From: Erwinia sp. ErVv1
GTDB lineage: Bacteria; Pseudomonadota; Gammaproteobacteria; Enterobacterales; Enterobacteriaceae
Assembly (NCBI RefSeq): GCF_900068895.1
Contig: NZ_CDPK01000002.1
Span: 58,145-92,345, forward strand
DNA: 34,201 nucleotides
Reading direction: 5' to 3'
Below the pieces are notes generated by a model. The model saw only the letters and a list, made by a program, of their open reading frames with translations, searched no databases and was not told the DNA's origin. The position numbers and the translations under genes are program-made. Positions 26,190 to 34,201 of the stretch are shown here, piece after piece (the first letter of the stretch is position 1; the number at the start of each line of letters is the position of its first letter).

Positions 26190-26198
26190 TGGTATAAA
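26190..26198 (+). promoter_or_regulatory. Possible extended -10 promoter ahead of tcyJ
   Basis: TGGTATAAA (TG, one base, TATAAA) lies 110 bases before the tcyJ ATG. I see no good -35 at 17 bases, but extended -10 promoters need less. A regulator such as CysB may act here; no site was identified. Confidence 0.35.
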
Positions 26199-26262
26199 CG
26201 CGCCGGGCTGGGTAAATTTTGCCGGTTAGCCCGGGTTGCAGGCAGCGAGATTGACAATAAGC

Positions 26263-26282
26263 GGGAAGCCGGGCGGCTTCCC
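26263..26282 (+). other. Small perfect hairpin in the tcyJ leader
   Basis: GGGAAGCC (26263-26270) and GGCTTCCC (26275-26282) form a perfect 8-bp stem with a 4-base loop, ending 26 bases before the tcyJ start. It has no T run, so it is not an intrinsic terminator; a stability or leader role is possible. Confidence 0.6.
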
Positions 26283-26308
26283 TGAACTAATAATAGCGTG
26301 GAGTGACT

Positions 26309-27112
26309 ATGAATTTTTCTCTGGTGCGTCGCCGGGTGGTAATGGGTGTGATGTCTCTGGCGCTGGTGGCGGGCTTCTCTTCGGCCAGCTATGCGGCACA
26401 AGAAAATCTGCTGGCCAAAGTGAAGGAGCGTGGATCCCTGCTGGTGGGCCTGGAAGGGACGTATCCCCCGTTCAGCTTCCAGGATGAAAATGGTAAGCTG
26501 GCGGGCTTCGAAGTCGATTTTGCTACTGCCCTGGCGCAGCATCTGGGCGTGAAGGCCAGCCTGAAGCCGACCAAATGGGATGGGATGCTTGCCGCGCTCG
26601 ACTCTAAACGCATCGACGTGGTAATCAATCAGGTGACGCTCTCACCCGATCGTGAGAAGAAGTATGACTTTTCCACCCCCTATACCATTTCTGGTATTCA
26701 GGCGCTGACCAAAAAAGCCAACGCGGACAGCATCAAACGTCCTGAAGATCTGAGCGGCAAAAAGGTCGGCGTGGGCCTGGGTTCAAACTATGAGCAGTGG
26801 CTGCGTCAGAACGTGAAGGGCGTGGATATTCGCACCTATGATGATGACCCGACTAAATATCAGGATCTGCGCGTTGGCCGCATTGACGCTATCCTGGTTG
26901 ATCGCCTTGCCGCGCTGGATCTGGTGAAGAAAACCGGTAACACCCTGGCCGCAGCGGGTCCGGCTTTCTCCCGTCAGGAATCGGGTGTGGCACTGCGCAA
27001 AGGCAACACCGATCTGCGTGACGCTATCAATAAAGCCATTGCGGACATGCAGAAGGACGGCACGATGGGTAAACTCTCTGATAAATGGTTTGGCGTGGAC
27101 GTAACTAAATAA
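26309..27112 (+). CDS. tcyJ: Cystine ABC transporter, periplasmic binding protein
   Basis: TcyJ (formerly FliY; 267 aa, E. coli 266) binds L-cystine, and D-cysteine-related compounds, in the periplasm and delivers them to TcyLN. A signal peptide covers about the first 29 residues: a basic start (VRRR), then VVMGVMSLALVAGF and a cleavage-type ASYA. The mature part shows GLEGTYPPFSFQDENGKLAGFEVDF and YDFSTPYTISGIQAL, typical of family 3 amino-acid-binding proteins. I chose ATG 26309 (GGAG five bases upstream) over a GTG six bases earlier. The stop overlaps the next ATG by one base. Confidence 0.97.
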   Translation: MNFSLVRRRVVMGVMSLALVAGFSSASYAAQENLLAKVKERGSLLVGLEGTYPPFSFQDENGKLAGFEVDFATALAQHLGVKASLKPTKWDGMLAALDSKRIDVVINQVTLSPDREKKYDFSTPYTISGIQALTKKANADSIKRPEDLSGKKVGVGLGSNYEQWLRQNVKGVDIRTYDDDPTKYQDLRVGRIDAILVDRLAALDLVKKTGNTLAAAGPAFSRQESGVALRKGNTDLRDAINKAIADMQKDGTMGKLSDKWFGVDVTK

Positions 27113-27780
27113 TGCAGGAAAGTATTCAACTGGTGCTGGATTCAGCACCTTTTTTATTGAAAGGGGCGGTATTCACCCTTCAGCTCAGCATCGGTGGCAT
27201 GTTCTTTGGGCTGGTGCTGGGTTTTGTGCTGGCGATGATGCGCCTGTCGCATTTCTGGCCGCTGTCATGGTTGTCGCGTTTTTACGTGTCGATTTTCCGC
27301 GGTACGCCGCTTATCGCTCAGCTGTTTCTGATCTACTACGGCCTGCCGCAGTTTGGCATTGAGCTGGATCCCATTCCCTCGGCGATGATTGGCCTGTCGC
27401 TGAACACCGCCGCCTACGCGTCAGAATCCCTGCGGGGGGCCATTGCTGCAATTGAGCGCGGGCAGTGGGAAGCCGCCGCCAGTATTGGCATGACCCGCTG
27501 GCAGACCATGCGCCGGGTGATCCTGCCGCAGGCAGCCAGAACCGCTCTGCCGCCGCTGGGCAACAGCTTTATCAGCCTGGTCAAAGATACCTCGCTGGCC
27601 GCGACCATTCAGGTTCCTGAGCTGTTCCGTCAGGCGCAGCTGATTACCTCACGCACGCTGGAAGTGTTCACGATGTACCTGGCCGCCTCCCTGATCTACT
27701 GGGTGATGGCAACGCTGCTCTCGCTGTTACAGAGTAAGCTGGAAGACCACGTTAATCGTCAGGATCGGGAGTCAAAATGA
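27112..27780 (+). CDS. tcyL: Cystine ABC transporter, permease
   Basis: TcyL (YecS; 222 aa, identical in length to E. coli) is the inner-membrane channel subunit. It begins MQESIQLVLDSAPFLLKGAVFTLQLSIGG, followed by hydrophobic segments at about 20-45, 55-75, 90-105 and 185-210, and the EAA loop EAAASIGMTRWQTMRRVILPQA that contacts the ATPase. It is translationally coupled on both sides: one base shared with tcyJ and a four-base ATGA overlap with tcyN. It acts as a homodimer with two TcyN subunits. Confidence 0.97.
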   Translation: MQESIQLVLDSAPFLLKGAVFTLQLSIGGMFFGLVLGFVLAMMRLSHFWPLSWLSRFYVSIFRGTPLIAQLFLIYYGLPQFGIELDPIPSAMIGLSLNTAAYASESLRGAIAAIERGQWEAAASIGMTRWQTMRRVILPQAARTALPPLGNSFISLVKDTSLAATIQVPELFRQAQLITSRTLEVFTMYLAASLIYWVMATLLSLLQSKLEDHVNRQDRESK

Positions 27781-28529
27781 GCGCCATTGAAGTCAGCAAA
27801 CTGGTTAAACAGTTTAATGGTCAGACCGTACTACACGGCATCGATCTTGAGGTTAAATCGGGCGAAGTCGTTGCGATTATTGGTCCAAGCGGATCGGGTA
27901 AAACCACGCTGCTGCGCAGCATTAACCTGCTTGAGGAGCCGAATAGCGGCACCATCAAGGTCGGCAATATTCAGATCGACTCTTCCCTGGGAATGCACCG
28001 CCAGAAAGAGCAGATCCGCAGCCTGCGTCAGCAGGTCGGCTTTGTTTTCCAGAGCTTCAATCTGTTTCCCCACCGTTCGGTGCTGGAGAATATTATTGAA
28101 GGGCCGGTCATCGTTAAGCGTGAGGCCAAAGCACAGGCGATAGCACGCGCCCGGCAGCTGTTGGAGAAAGTGGGGCTGCAGGGAAAAGAGATGAGCTATC
28201 CGCGCAGCCTGTCGGGCGGTCAGCAGCAGCGCGTGGCGATTGCGCGTGCGCTGGCGATGCAGCCGGAAGTGATACTGTTCGATGAACCGACCTCTGCGCT
28301 AGACCCTGAGCTGGTAGGGGAGGTGCTCAGTACCATTCGTGCGCTGGCACAGGAAAAGCGCACGATGGTTATCGTGACGCACGAGATGAGCTTTGCCCGC
28401 GACGTGGCGGACCGGGCAATCTTTATGGATCAGGGGCGAATTGTCGAACAGGGCCCGGCTCGCGATCTGTTCACTGCGCCGCAGCAGCCGCGTACCCGCC
28501 AGTTCCTGGAAAAATTCCTTAATGCCTGA
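27777..28529 (+). CDS. tcyN: Cystine ABC transporter, ATP-binding protein
   Basis: TcyN (YecC; 250 aa) powers cystine import. The nucleotide-binding motifs are complete: Walker A GPSGSGKTT at 36-44, Q-loop Q92 in FQSFNLFPH, signature LSGGQ at 145-149, Walker B ILFDEP at 166-171 with E170, and switch H202. It is the last gene of the tcyJLN unit and is followed 48 bases later by a strong hairpin. Beyond it the base composition turns AT-rich. Confidence 0.97.
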   Translation: MSAIEVSKLVKQFNGQTVLHGIDLEVKSGEVVAIIGPSGSGKTTLLRSINLLEEPNSGTIKVGNIQIDSSLGMHRQKEQIRSLRQQVGFVFQSFNLFPHRSVLENIIEGPVIVKREAKAQAIARARQLLEKVGLQGKEMSYPRSLSGGQQQRVAIARALAMQPEVILFDEPTSALDPELVGEVLSTIRALAQEKRTMVIVTHEMSFARDVADRAIFMDQGRIVEQGPARDLFTAPQQPRTRQFLEKFLNA

Positions 28530-28577
28530 AGGCGCGGCATTCTGAATCAGGCCATCGCTTTACCTGATATACGGGTG

Positions 28578-28608
28578 AACAGGGGCGTCAATTTATGATG
28601 CCCCTGTT
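28578..28608 (+). terminator. Terminator-like hairpin after tcyN
   Basis: AACAGGGGCGTCA (28578-28590), loop ATTTA, TGATGCCCCTGTT (28596-28608): 13 pairs with one G-U. The sequence after it, GTCATTT, is only weakly T-rich. It marks the end of the flagellar/cystine block before the AT-rich islet. Confidence 0.7.
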
Positions 28609-28620
28609 GTCATTTCGCCA

Positions 28621-28851
28621 TTATTTTTGCGCGGGCTTTGCAATGATTCGTTTGATGCAAGGACCTTGTATAATACCAGGCAAAAAAAACAGAGTAATCA
28701 ATATTTCATCTAAATCCTTATCTGCTGATCGCAAAGACTCCCTTTTACTGGCTGAATATAGTATCTGTCTTAAATAAAATAATTCTTCATACCTCTCCTT
28801 AGTAATCATTACCGCTATATCTGGCGTAGTCTCTGAATTTTTACTGATCAT
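28621..28851 (-). CDS. Small hypothetical open frame (doubtful)
   Basis: A 76-codon frame from ATG 28851 would give a charged protein with a possible short helix (ITKERYEELFYLRQIL). There is no clear ribosome-binding site and I recognise no family. It lies in AT-rich DNA between tcyN and the winged-helix gene, on the same strand as the latter. It could be the tail of a decayed gene or noncoding. I list it only because it is the sole open frame of any length from 28530 to 28998. Confidence 0.2.
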   Translation of the reverse strand: MISKNSETTPDIAVMITKERYEELFYLRQILYSASKRESLRSADKDLDEILITLFFLPGIIQGPCIKRIIAKPAQK

Positions 28852-28998
28852 CAAACTATTTCTGAAAAAATATTCAGACTGACATTTCGCTTATCCGGCC
28901 GGAATCGCTTATGGCGATCTTTCGTCTTCTGAATAGTATGTCGAAAATTTCTTAGTAAAGTGTACTGGTTTAGAGGGGGCGGCAATTAAATATTTTAG

Positions 28999-29361
28999 CT
29001 ACACCTCCTTATAAAAACGGGTAATTACCTTTGCCAGTAATCTGCTTTTTAATGTCAGAATGATTACCCTTTTGTTGTTGACAATTCTATTTTCCTTATT
29101 TCTCTTCATTTCTAATGTAAGAAAATCATCGAGTTTTGAAATTTTCTTTCTCACCTTATAGCTCAGCTGGTTCAGATTGTTATTGATAATGACCTGGCTG
29201 CGATCTTTCCAGATATACTCAATAATTTCGTCCGTTTGAAATGGACTGCTATTACGCCTCTCAATAAGGAACAACATAAATGAAAACTCCATTCTCGTAA
29301 ATCTTACTACTTTCCTTTTATAAAGTATTGAGTGATTAAACACGTCCAGAATCATCAACAC
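28999..29361 (-). CDS. Orphan winged-helix DNA-binding protein (OmpR/ToxR C-terminal type)
   Basis: This 120-aa protein has a single winged-helix domain like the DNA-binding half of OmpR- or CadC/ToxR-type regulators: a lead-in beta strand pair (ILDVFNHSILYKRKVVRFTRMEFSFMLFLIE), a DEIIEYIWKD helix and the recognition-helix region NNNLNQLSYKVRKKISKLD. There is no receiver domain and no membrane segment, so how it would sense a signal is unknown. The GTG start at 29361 is supported by a strong AAGGAGG six bases upstream; an in-between ATG is out of frame. It is very lysine-, isoleucine- and asparagine-rich, fitting its AT-rich surroundings and recent acquisition. Targets unknown. Confidence 0.65.
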   Translation of the reverse strand: MLMILDVFNHSILYKRKVVRFTRMEFSFMLFLIERRNSSPFQTDEIIEYIWKDRSQVIINNNLNQLSYKVRKKISKLDDFLTLEMKRNKENRIVNNKRVIILTLKSRLLAKVITRFYKEV

Positions 29362-29780
29362 GTCATGCCTCCTTTTTTATCCTGTCGCAGATAATACTTA
29401 AACAAAATTAAACCACCAATGCTAATTATTTTATGTGTGATTTGAATAATAATGTTGAAAAGTTTGCATATCATTAATTGTTGTTTAATGTAACGAGTGG
29501 GTAAATTCAATTTAAAGTTAGATGGCATTATTTATTTATTTTGAGTTCTTTTTAACTTATCAGATCGATAATTGTTGGATTTAAGCGTGTATGAATTATT
29601 TCACTTCCATAGATAAATAATTACCTTATGGGTGGTCAACAACTGCGGGGCGGTCAGGTCAATATCATTGCCGGCTGGAACTATATTTATTTATGGCAGG
29701 TAGGGTAATAGCGTACTGGCCAGTCAGGCAGATTTAAGGCCGTGTAGGAAAAGGAAGGGATCGCTGGTAACACATTGAAC
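29362..29780. other. AT-rich intergenic stretch without a recognisable gene
   Basis: There is no open frame of note on either strand. The first 280 bases are strongly AT-rich with scattered short inverted repeats, e.g. AATTATT/AATAATT around 29594-29624. The last part, about 29640-29760, returns to normal composition and contains the palindrome ACTGGCCAGT at 29715-29724. A promoter for the minus-strand winged-helix gene should lie in its left part, but I could not single out one. Confidence 0.6.
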
Positions 29781-29820
29781 ATCATGACGGTGTCGGGGAG
29801 ATGCCCGACACCGCCATGAT
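29781..29820 (-). terminator. Long hairpin just after putA
   Basis: ATCATGACGGTGTCGGG (29781-29797) pairs with CCCGACACCGCCATGAT (29804-29820), 17 positions with one mismatch and a 6-base loop, four bases beyond the putA stop. There is no T run on the minus strand, so it may act as a Rho-independent-like stop only weakly, or protect the 3' end of the mRNA. Confidence 0.55.
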
Positions 29821-29824
29821 GCGG

Positions 29825-32800
29825 TTAGCCGATGGTCATCAGGCTGGCGTTACCACCCGCCGCGGCCGTATTGACGCTGAGTGAACGCTCCAGCAGCAGG
29901 CGTTCCAGCAGCAGGTTGGTTTCGCCGCGCGCGAAGCCCTGTACTGACACAATCGCACCTTCGCGTTCAGCCACCGTCCTACACACTTCGCGCAGCCTGT
30001 CGGCATCGCCATGGAATATAACCGCGTCAAAGCTACTGTTTTTTTCCAACGGCTGCGTCGCGAAATCTATCCGTGCCTGCACCGCCTCCGGTAGCGTTTT
30101 AAACAGGCTGCGGAGCAGCTCATCTTCCGGCCACAGTACCCGGCTGCCCGTTGCCGTAACGGCCGCCAGCTGCGTCAGCGCATCCTCCTGCGTATCCGCC
30201 AGGCATAAAACATGCTCACGCGGCAGCAGGGCAAAGGTGTTGCGCTCTCCCGTAGGACCCGGCAGCAGCCGAACCGTTCCTCCCTGGCTCAGTTCGGCAT
30301 AGCGGGCGCAAAGACTCGCCAGTTCAGGTTTATCCTGCGCCCACGCGGTCAGCGCCTGATGCGCAGCCAGCAGGGAGGGGCGCAGCGCCGCATCGACCGG
30401 GTGCTCACCGTCATGACGATCCAGCGTGACGCGCAGCGCGCCATCAGGGCGGTGCGACAGCAGCCGGTACAGATACAGCGGTCCACCCGCCTTTGGACCG
30501 GTGCCGGAAAGGCCTTCACCGCCAAAAGGTTGCACGCCGACGACAGCGCCAACCATATTGCGGTTGACATAAAGATTGCCGACGCGGGCGCTGTTGGTCA
30601 CCTGATGAATGGTTTCGTCTATACGGGTATGCACGCCCAGCGTCAGACCATAGCCTGACTGGTTAATTTGCGCGATTATCTGCGGAAGCTGGCTGCGGGT
30701 ATAGCGCACCACATGCAGTACAGGACCAAAGATTTCTTTGTCCAGATCGGCGACGCTATCCAGCTCGATAAGCGTTGGCTGAATGAAGGTGCCACTCTGC
30801 CACTCTTTAACATCCTGCTGATTTTGCACTGCCGCCTGGTAAACCTTCATCCCCTTGCTGCGCATTGCCTGAATATGACGCTCGATATTCTCTTTCGCTT
30901 CGGCATCTATGACCGGGCCAATATCGGTAGAGAGGCGTTCCGGATTGCCCATGCGACATTCGGCCATCGCACCGCGCAGCATTTGCAGCTGATGTTCGGC
31001 CACGTCCTCCTGAACGCACAGCAGACGCAGGGCCGAACAGCGCTGCCCTGCGCTATCAAAGGCGGAGGCCACAATATCAACCACTACCTGTTCGGTCAGC
31101 GCTGAGGAGTCGACAATCATCGCGTTCATCCCGCCCGTTTCGGCAATCAGCGGTGTCGGACGCCCCTGCGGATCGAGACGGCCTGCCAGATTACGCTGTA
31201 GCAGGGTCGCTACCGCCGTCGAGCCGGTAAACATCACGCCGCGCACGCGGTCATCCCCGGTAAGCTGCGCGCCGACGGTTTCGCCCTTGCCAGGCAGCAG
31301 CTGGAGCGCGCCGACCGGTACACCTGCCTCGTGCAGCAGGGCTACCGCTTCGGCGGCAATCAGGGGCGTCTGTTCGGCAGGCTTTGCCAGTACGCTGTTG
31401 CCTGCCGCCAGCGCGGCAGCGATCTGTCCGGTGAAGATGGCCAGCGGGAAATTCCATGGGCTGATGCAGACGACCGGACCGAGGGGGCGGTGCGTTTCAT
31501 TATCGAAATCATCCCGCACCTGTCCGGCATAGTAATAGAGGAAATCGACGGCTTCGCGCACCTCGGCAATGGCGTTGCTGAAGGTTTTACCCGCCTCGCG
31601 CACCAGTATGCCAATCAGCCGCTGTAGCTGCCCGTCCATCAGCATGGCCGCCCGCGACAGGATGGCCGCACGCTCCTGCGGTGGGGTGGCGAACCAGATC
31701 GGCCCCGCACTGACGGCGGCGTCCAGCGCAATAGAGACATCGGCTTCGCTGGCGTATTGCACATAGCCGACGATATCGCCCGGCTCGGCCGGATTAAGGA
31801 CCGGCAGGGGTTCACCCGGCTGTCGCTCACCGTCAATCACCGGCACCGCGTGCCAGGGCTCCATGGCGCTGTTAAGCAGCGCGCTCGACAGCGAGGCCAG
31901 ACGGTGTTCGTTGGCCAGGTCCAGCCCGGAGGAATTCACGCGCGCGCTGCCGTAGAGATCGCGCGGCAAAGGAATTTTAGGATGGGGCAGGCCCACGCCG
32001 CCTTCGCTGCGCGCCAGCTTTTCCACCTCTTCGACCGGGTCGGCCACAAGATCGTCAATCGGTAGCGTCTTGTCGGCGATGCGGTTGACAAAAGAGGTAT
32101 TCGCGCCGTTTTCCAGCAGTCGGCGCACCAGGTAGGCCAGCAGGGTTTCATGCGTGCCAACCGGTGCATAGATGCGGCAGGGGCGGTTGAGCTTACCGTC
32201 GGACACTTTGCCCACCACCTGTTCGTACAGGGGTTCACCCATGCCGTGCAGGCACTGGAACTCATACTGGCCGGGATAGTAGTTGTTACCCGCCAGCTGA
32301 TAAATAGCCGCCAGCGTGTGGGCGTTATGGGTGGCAAACTGCGGATAGATCAGGTTCGGTACGGCCAGCAGCTTTCGGGCACAGGCCAGATAGGAGATGT
32401 CGGTGTAAATTTTGCGGGTGTAGACCGGATAGCCCTCCAGGCCCTCCATCTGCGCGCGCTTTATTTCGCTATCCCAGTAGGCACCCTTCACCAGACGAAC
32501 CATCAGACGGCGGCGGCTGCGCTGAGCCAGATCGCAAAGCGCGTCGATGACGAACGGGCAGCGCTTCTGGTAGGCCTGAATCACAAAGCCAATGCCGTTC
32601 CATCCCTCCAGCTCTGGTTCGAAACAGAGCTTTTCCAGCAGATCCAGCGACAGCTCCAGCCGGTCCGCCTCTTCGGCATCAATATTGATGCCAATATCGT
32701 AGGAGCGTGCGAGCAGCGTCAGGGATTTCAGAATCGGGTAAAGTTCGCTCATCACGCGCTCGTACTGGGCGCGACTGTAGCGAGGGTGCAGGGCGGAAAG

Positions 32801-33775
32801 CTTAATTGAAATCCCGGGGCCTTCATAAATGCCGCGACCGTTGGAGGCTTTGCCAATGGCCTGAATCGCCTGCTGATAGGAGAGGAGATAGGCTTTTGCA
32901 TCCTGCGCCGTCAGGGCGGCTTCACCGAGCATGTCGTATGAGTAGCGGAAGCCTTTCTCCTCCAGCTTGCGGGCATTTGCAAGGGCTTCAGCGATGGTTT
33001 CCCCGGTCACAAACTGTTCGCCCATCAGGCGCATCGCCATATCCACGCCTTTGCGGATCAGCGGTTCGCCGCTTTTACCGATAATGCGATTAAGCGAACG
33101 GGAGAGACTGGCTTCGTTATGGGTGGACACCAGGCGCCCGGTAAACAACAGACCCCAGGTGGCCGCGTTGACGAACAGCGAGGGGCTACGACCCAGATGC
33201 GAGTGCCAGTTACCGTTGCTGATTTTGTCGCGGATAAGGGCATCGCGGGTCGGCTTGTCCGGTATGCGCAGCAGCGCCTCGGCCAGACACATCAGGGCCA
33301 CCCCCTCCTGAGAGGAGAGAGAGAACTCCTGCAGCAGGCTTTGCACCATCCCGGCGCGTCCGGTTGCACCTTTCTGGTGCCGAAGCTTATCAGCAAGCTG
33401 GTAAGCGAGCTGATGGGTTTGCTGCGCCAGGGGAGCAGGCAGGCGCGCCTGTTCCAGCATCATCGCCACGGATTCATTTTCAGGGCGGCGCCAGGCGGCG
33501 GTGATCGCGGCACGGGTCACGGACTGCGGAAGAATATGCTCGGCAAACTCAAGGAACGGCTGATGCTGCTCATCTTCTGAGCGCTCATCCCCCTCGTGCG
33601 TCAGCAGCTGAGAAGGAATTTCAGGCAGGGCTGCGCCATTTTCCAACTGCTCAAGATAATTAAAAATCGCCTGCTTAATAAGCCAGTGTGGGGTGCGATC
33701 AATCTGACCCGCAGCCAGCCTGATGCGCTCGCGCGTGGCTTCATCCAACTTCACGCCCATGGTAGTTGTGCCCAT
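29825..33775 (-). CDS. putA: Bifunctional proline dehydrogenase / pyrroline-5-carboxylate dehydrogenase and put repressor
   Basis: PutA (1316 aa; E. coli 1320) oxidises proline to glutamate in two steps and, when not reduced, represses the put genes. Domains in order: an N-terminal ribbon-helix-helix (about 1-47, MGVKLDEATRERIRLAAGQIDRTPHWLIKQA), the FAD-dependent proline dehydrogenase (about 260-560, with YDIGINIDAEEADRLE and LVKGAYWDSEIKRAQ), the NAD-dependent P5C dehydrogenase (about 640-1120, with PWNFPLAIFTGQIAAALAAGN and the catalytic cysteine in DSAGQRCSALR near residue 910), and a C-terminal ALDH-like extension. I chose ATG 33775 (AAGGAG eight bases upstream) because it matches the family N-terminus; the frame is open for 47 more codons that do not. 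Confidence 0.98.
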   Translation of the reverse strand: MGTTTMGVKLDEATRERIRLAAGQIDRTPHWLIKQAIFNYLEQLENGAALPEIPSQLLTHEGDERSEDEQHQPFLEFAEHILPQSVTRAAITAAWRRPENESVAMMLEQARLPAPLAQQTHQLAYQLADKLRHQKGATGRAGMVQSLLQEFSLSSQEGVALMCLAEALLRIPDKPTRDALIRDKISNGNWHSHLGRSPSLFVNAATWGLLFTGRLVSTHNEASLSRSLNRIIGKSGEPLIRKGVDMAMRLMGEQFVTGETIAEALANARKLEEKGFRYSYDMLGEAALTAQDAKAYLLSYQQAIQAIGKASNGRGIYEGPGISIKLSALHPRYSRAQYERVMSELYPILKSLTLLARSYDIGINIDAEEADRLELSLDLLEKLCFEPELEGWNGIGFVIQAYQKRCPFVIDALCDLAQRSRRRLMVRLVKGAYWDSEIKRAQMEGLEGYPVYTRKIYTDISYLACARKLLAVPNLIYPQFATHNAHTLAAIYQLAGNNYYPGQYEFQCLHGMGEPLYEQVVGKVSDGKLNRPCRIYAPVGTHETLLAYLVRRLLENGANTSFVNRIADKTLPIDDLVADPVEEVEKLARSEGGVGLPHPKIPLPRDLYGSARVNSSGLDLANEHRLASLSSALLNSAMEPWHAVPVIDGERQPGEPLPVLNPAEPGDIVGYVQYASEADVSIALDAAVSAGPIWFATPPQERAAILSRAAMLMDGQLQRLIGILVREAGKTFSNAIAEVREAVDFLYYYAGQVRDDFDNETHRPLGPVVCISPWNFPLAIFTGQIAAALAAGNSVLAKPAEQTPLIAAEAVALLHEAGVPVGALQLLPGKGETVGAQLTGDDRVRGVMFTGSTAVATLLQRNLAGRLDPQGRPTPLIAETGGMNAMIVDSSALTEQVVVDIVASAFDSAGQRCSALRLLCVQEDVAEHQLQMLRGAMAECRMGNPERLSTDIGPVIDAEAKENIERHIQAMRSKGMKVYQAAVQNQQDVKEWQSGTFIQPTLIELDSVADLDKEIFGPVLHVVRYTRSQLPQIIAQINQSGYGLTLGVHTRIDETIHQVTNSARVGNLYVNRNMVGAVVGVQPFGGEGLSGTGPKAGGPLYLYRLLSHRPDGALRVTLDRHDGEHPVDAALRPSLLAAHQALTAWAQDKPELASLCARYAELSQGGTVRLLPGPTGERNTFALLPREHVLCLADTQEDALTQLAAVTATGSRVLWPEDELLRSLFKTLPEAVQARIDFATQPLEKNSSFDAVIFHGDADRLREVCRTVAEREGAIVSVQGFARGETNLLLERLLLERSLSVNTAAAGGNASLMTIG

Positions 33776-33829
33776 GCCTCTAGCTCCTTGAAATGATAAA
33801 TGACGACGATATTGAGCAATATCACTTAA

Positions 33830-34152
33830 GTTGCAACTTTGTGCAACCTTGTTAAATACGCCTCTGTTTGATCGATGAAAGCGCTGTTTTGAAAAGCGGC
33901 ATGGATATTGCTGCAAGTATCGCGCCAGAACGGTAGTTACAGGTAGTATCTGGATATTTAAGGTCTTTTTTAAGGTGCAACTTGCCGGGTTGTGATCCGG
34001 TGCAACCTTTCATTGTTGAGTCTGTGACATGGGGTGAAGTTACTGTAACTGATGTGTTAAATCGTTTGTGCGCTTACACCCTTTACGGCAGGATACCTGC
34101 GCTGGGTTGACAGGAGGGGGCTGCTACGTTCCGGTGGCACCGCCAGTGCAAC
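33830..34152. promoter_or_regulatory. put control region with repeated PutA operator motifs
   Basis: The 418-base gap between putA and putP holds at least five GTTGCA-type motifs, the sequence bound by the PutA ribbon-helix-helix: GTTGCAAC at 33830-33837 (both orientations) and TGCAAC at 33842-33847, 33976-33981, 34001-34006 and 34147-34152. They flank both start regions, fitting repression of the divergent genes by PutA in the absence of proline. The -35/-10 elements were not assigned. No other gene was seen in the gap. Confidence 0.75.
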
Positions 34153-34193
34153 CTTGAGCACTGCGCATTTAAAATAATAAATGGAGAATTTCA

Positions 34194-34201
34194 ATGACAG
34201 C
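34194..34201 (+). CDS. putP: Start of a gene divergent from putA, presumably proline permease putP (cut by window end)
   Basis: Only ATGACAGC is present, preceded by GGAG seven bases upstream. The identity rests on the well-known divergent putA-putP arrangement and the operator motifs between them, not on coding sequence. An earlier ATG at 34181 is in another frame and overlaps the ribosome-binding site. Confidence 0.55.

Noticed and set aside
26303-26308. GTG start of tcyJ six bases upstream of the ATG
   Set aside because: It falls on the ribosome-binding site GGAG itself; the ATG at 26309 is correctly spaced and aligns with the E. coli protein start.
33776-33916. 47-codon N-terminal extension of PutA
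   Set aside because: The extension covers the operator region and is absent from known PutA proteins; ATG 33775 has a good ribosome-binding site.
1-34201. tRNA, rRNA, transposase or integrase marking island ends
   Set aside because: I looked for these at the borders of the fliC-fliA insertion and of the AT-rich islet and saw none, nor any clear flanking direct repeats, so the mode of insertion is not visible.

Overview
The window is a chromosomal piece of an enteric gammaproteobacterium (Enterobacterales). The genes and their order (amyA, fliT, fliS, fliD, fliC, then fliA, fliZ, dcyD, tcyJ, tcyL, tcyN, then putA facing putP) match the flagellar region IIIa and neighbouring loci of this order. 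An Erwinia/Pantoea-type organism (Erwiniaceae) is my best guess from the arrangement, but the sequence alone does not fix the genus.

Layout. Positions 1-193 hold a GC-rich, 41-bp direct repeat array downstream of amyA. Positions 194-4011 (minus strand) carry amyA and fliT-fliS-fliD. fliD and fliC (4292-5578, plus) diverge from a 280-bp region with one sigma-28 promoter on each strand, and fliC ends at a strong intrinsic terminator. Positions 5788-22518 are an insertion between fliC and fliA, all on the plus strand: two giant paralogous multidomain glycosyltransferases, a VioA-type sugar aminotransferase, a PglD/NeuD-type N-acyltransferase, a broken FkbM-like methyltransferase remnant, an acyl carrier protein, two FabG-like reductases, a split transketolase, an AMP-forming acyl ligase, and LuxE-like and LuxC-like acyl-activating and acyl-reducing enzymes. 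Then come an HNH-domain gene with its own sigma-28-type promoter, fliA (also with a sigma-28 promoter), fliZ, and the cystine/D-cysteine genes dcyD-tcyJ-tcyL-tcyN. An AT-rich islet (about 28621-29640) with an orphan winged-helix protein follows, then putA (minus) and the start of putP (plus) with repeated GTTGCA-type PutA operators between them.

How the genes work together. The 17-kb insertion is most simply read as a flagellin glycosylation island. The aminotransferase would make an amino-deoxysugar nucleotide, probably from a dTDP-4-keto-6-deoxyhexose borrowed from another pathway because the island encodes no nucleotide-sugar synthase. The ACP, ligase, reductases, LuxE/LuxC pair and transketolase would build an unusual acyl group or carbon branch. 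The PglD-like enzyme would put it on the amine, and the giant glycosyltransferases would transfer the sugar to FliC. The LuxE/LuxC plus transketolase combination, with no ketoacyl synthase, is the least ordinary part and the best candidate for an undescribed system. The substrate assignments are inferences; the protein families are visible in the sequence.
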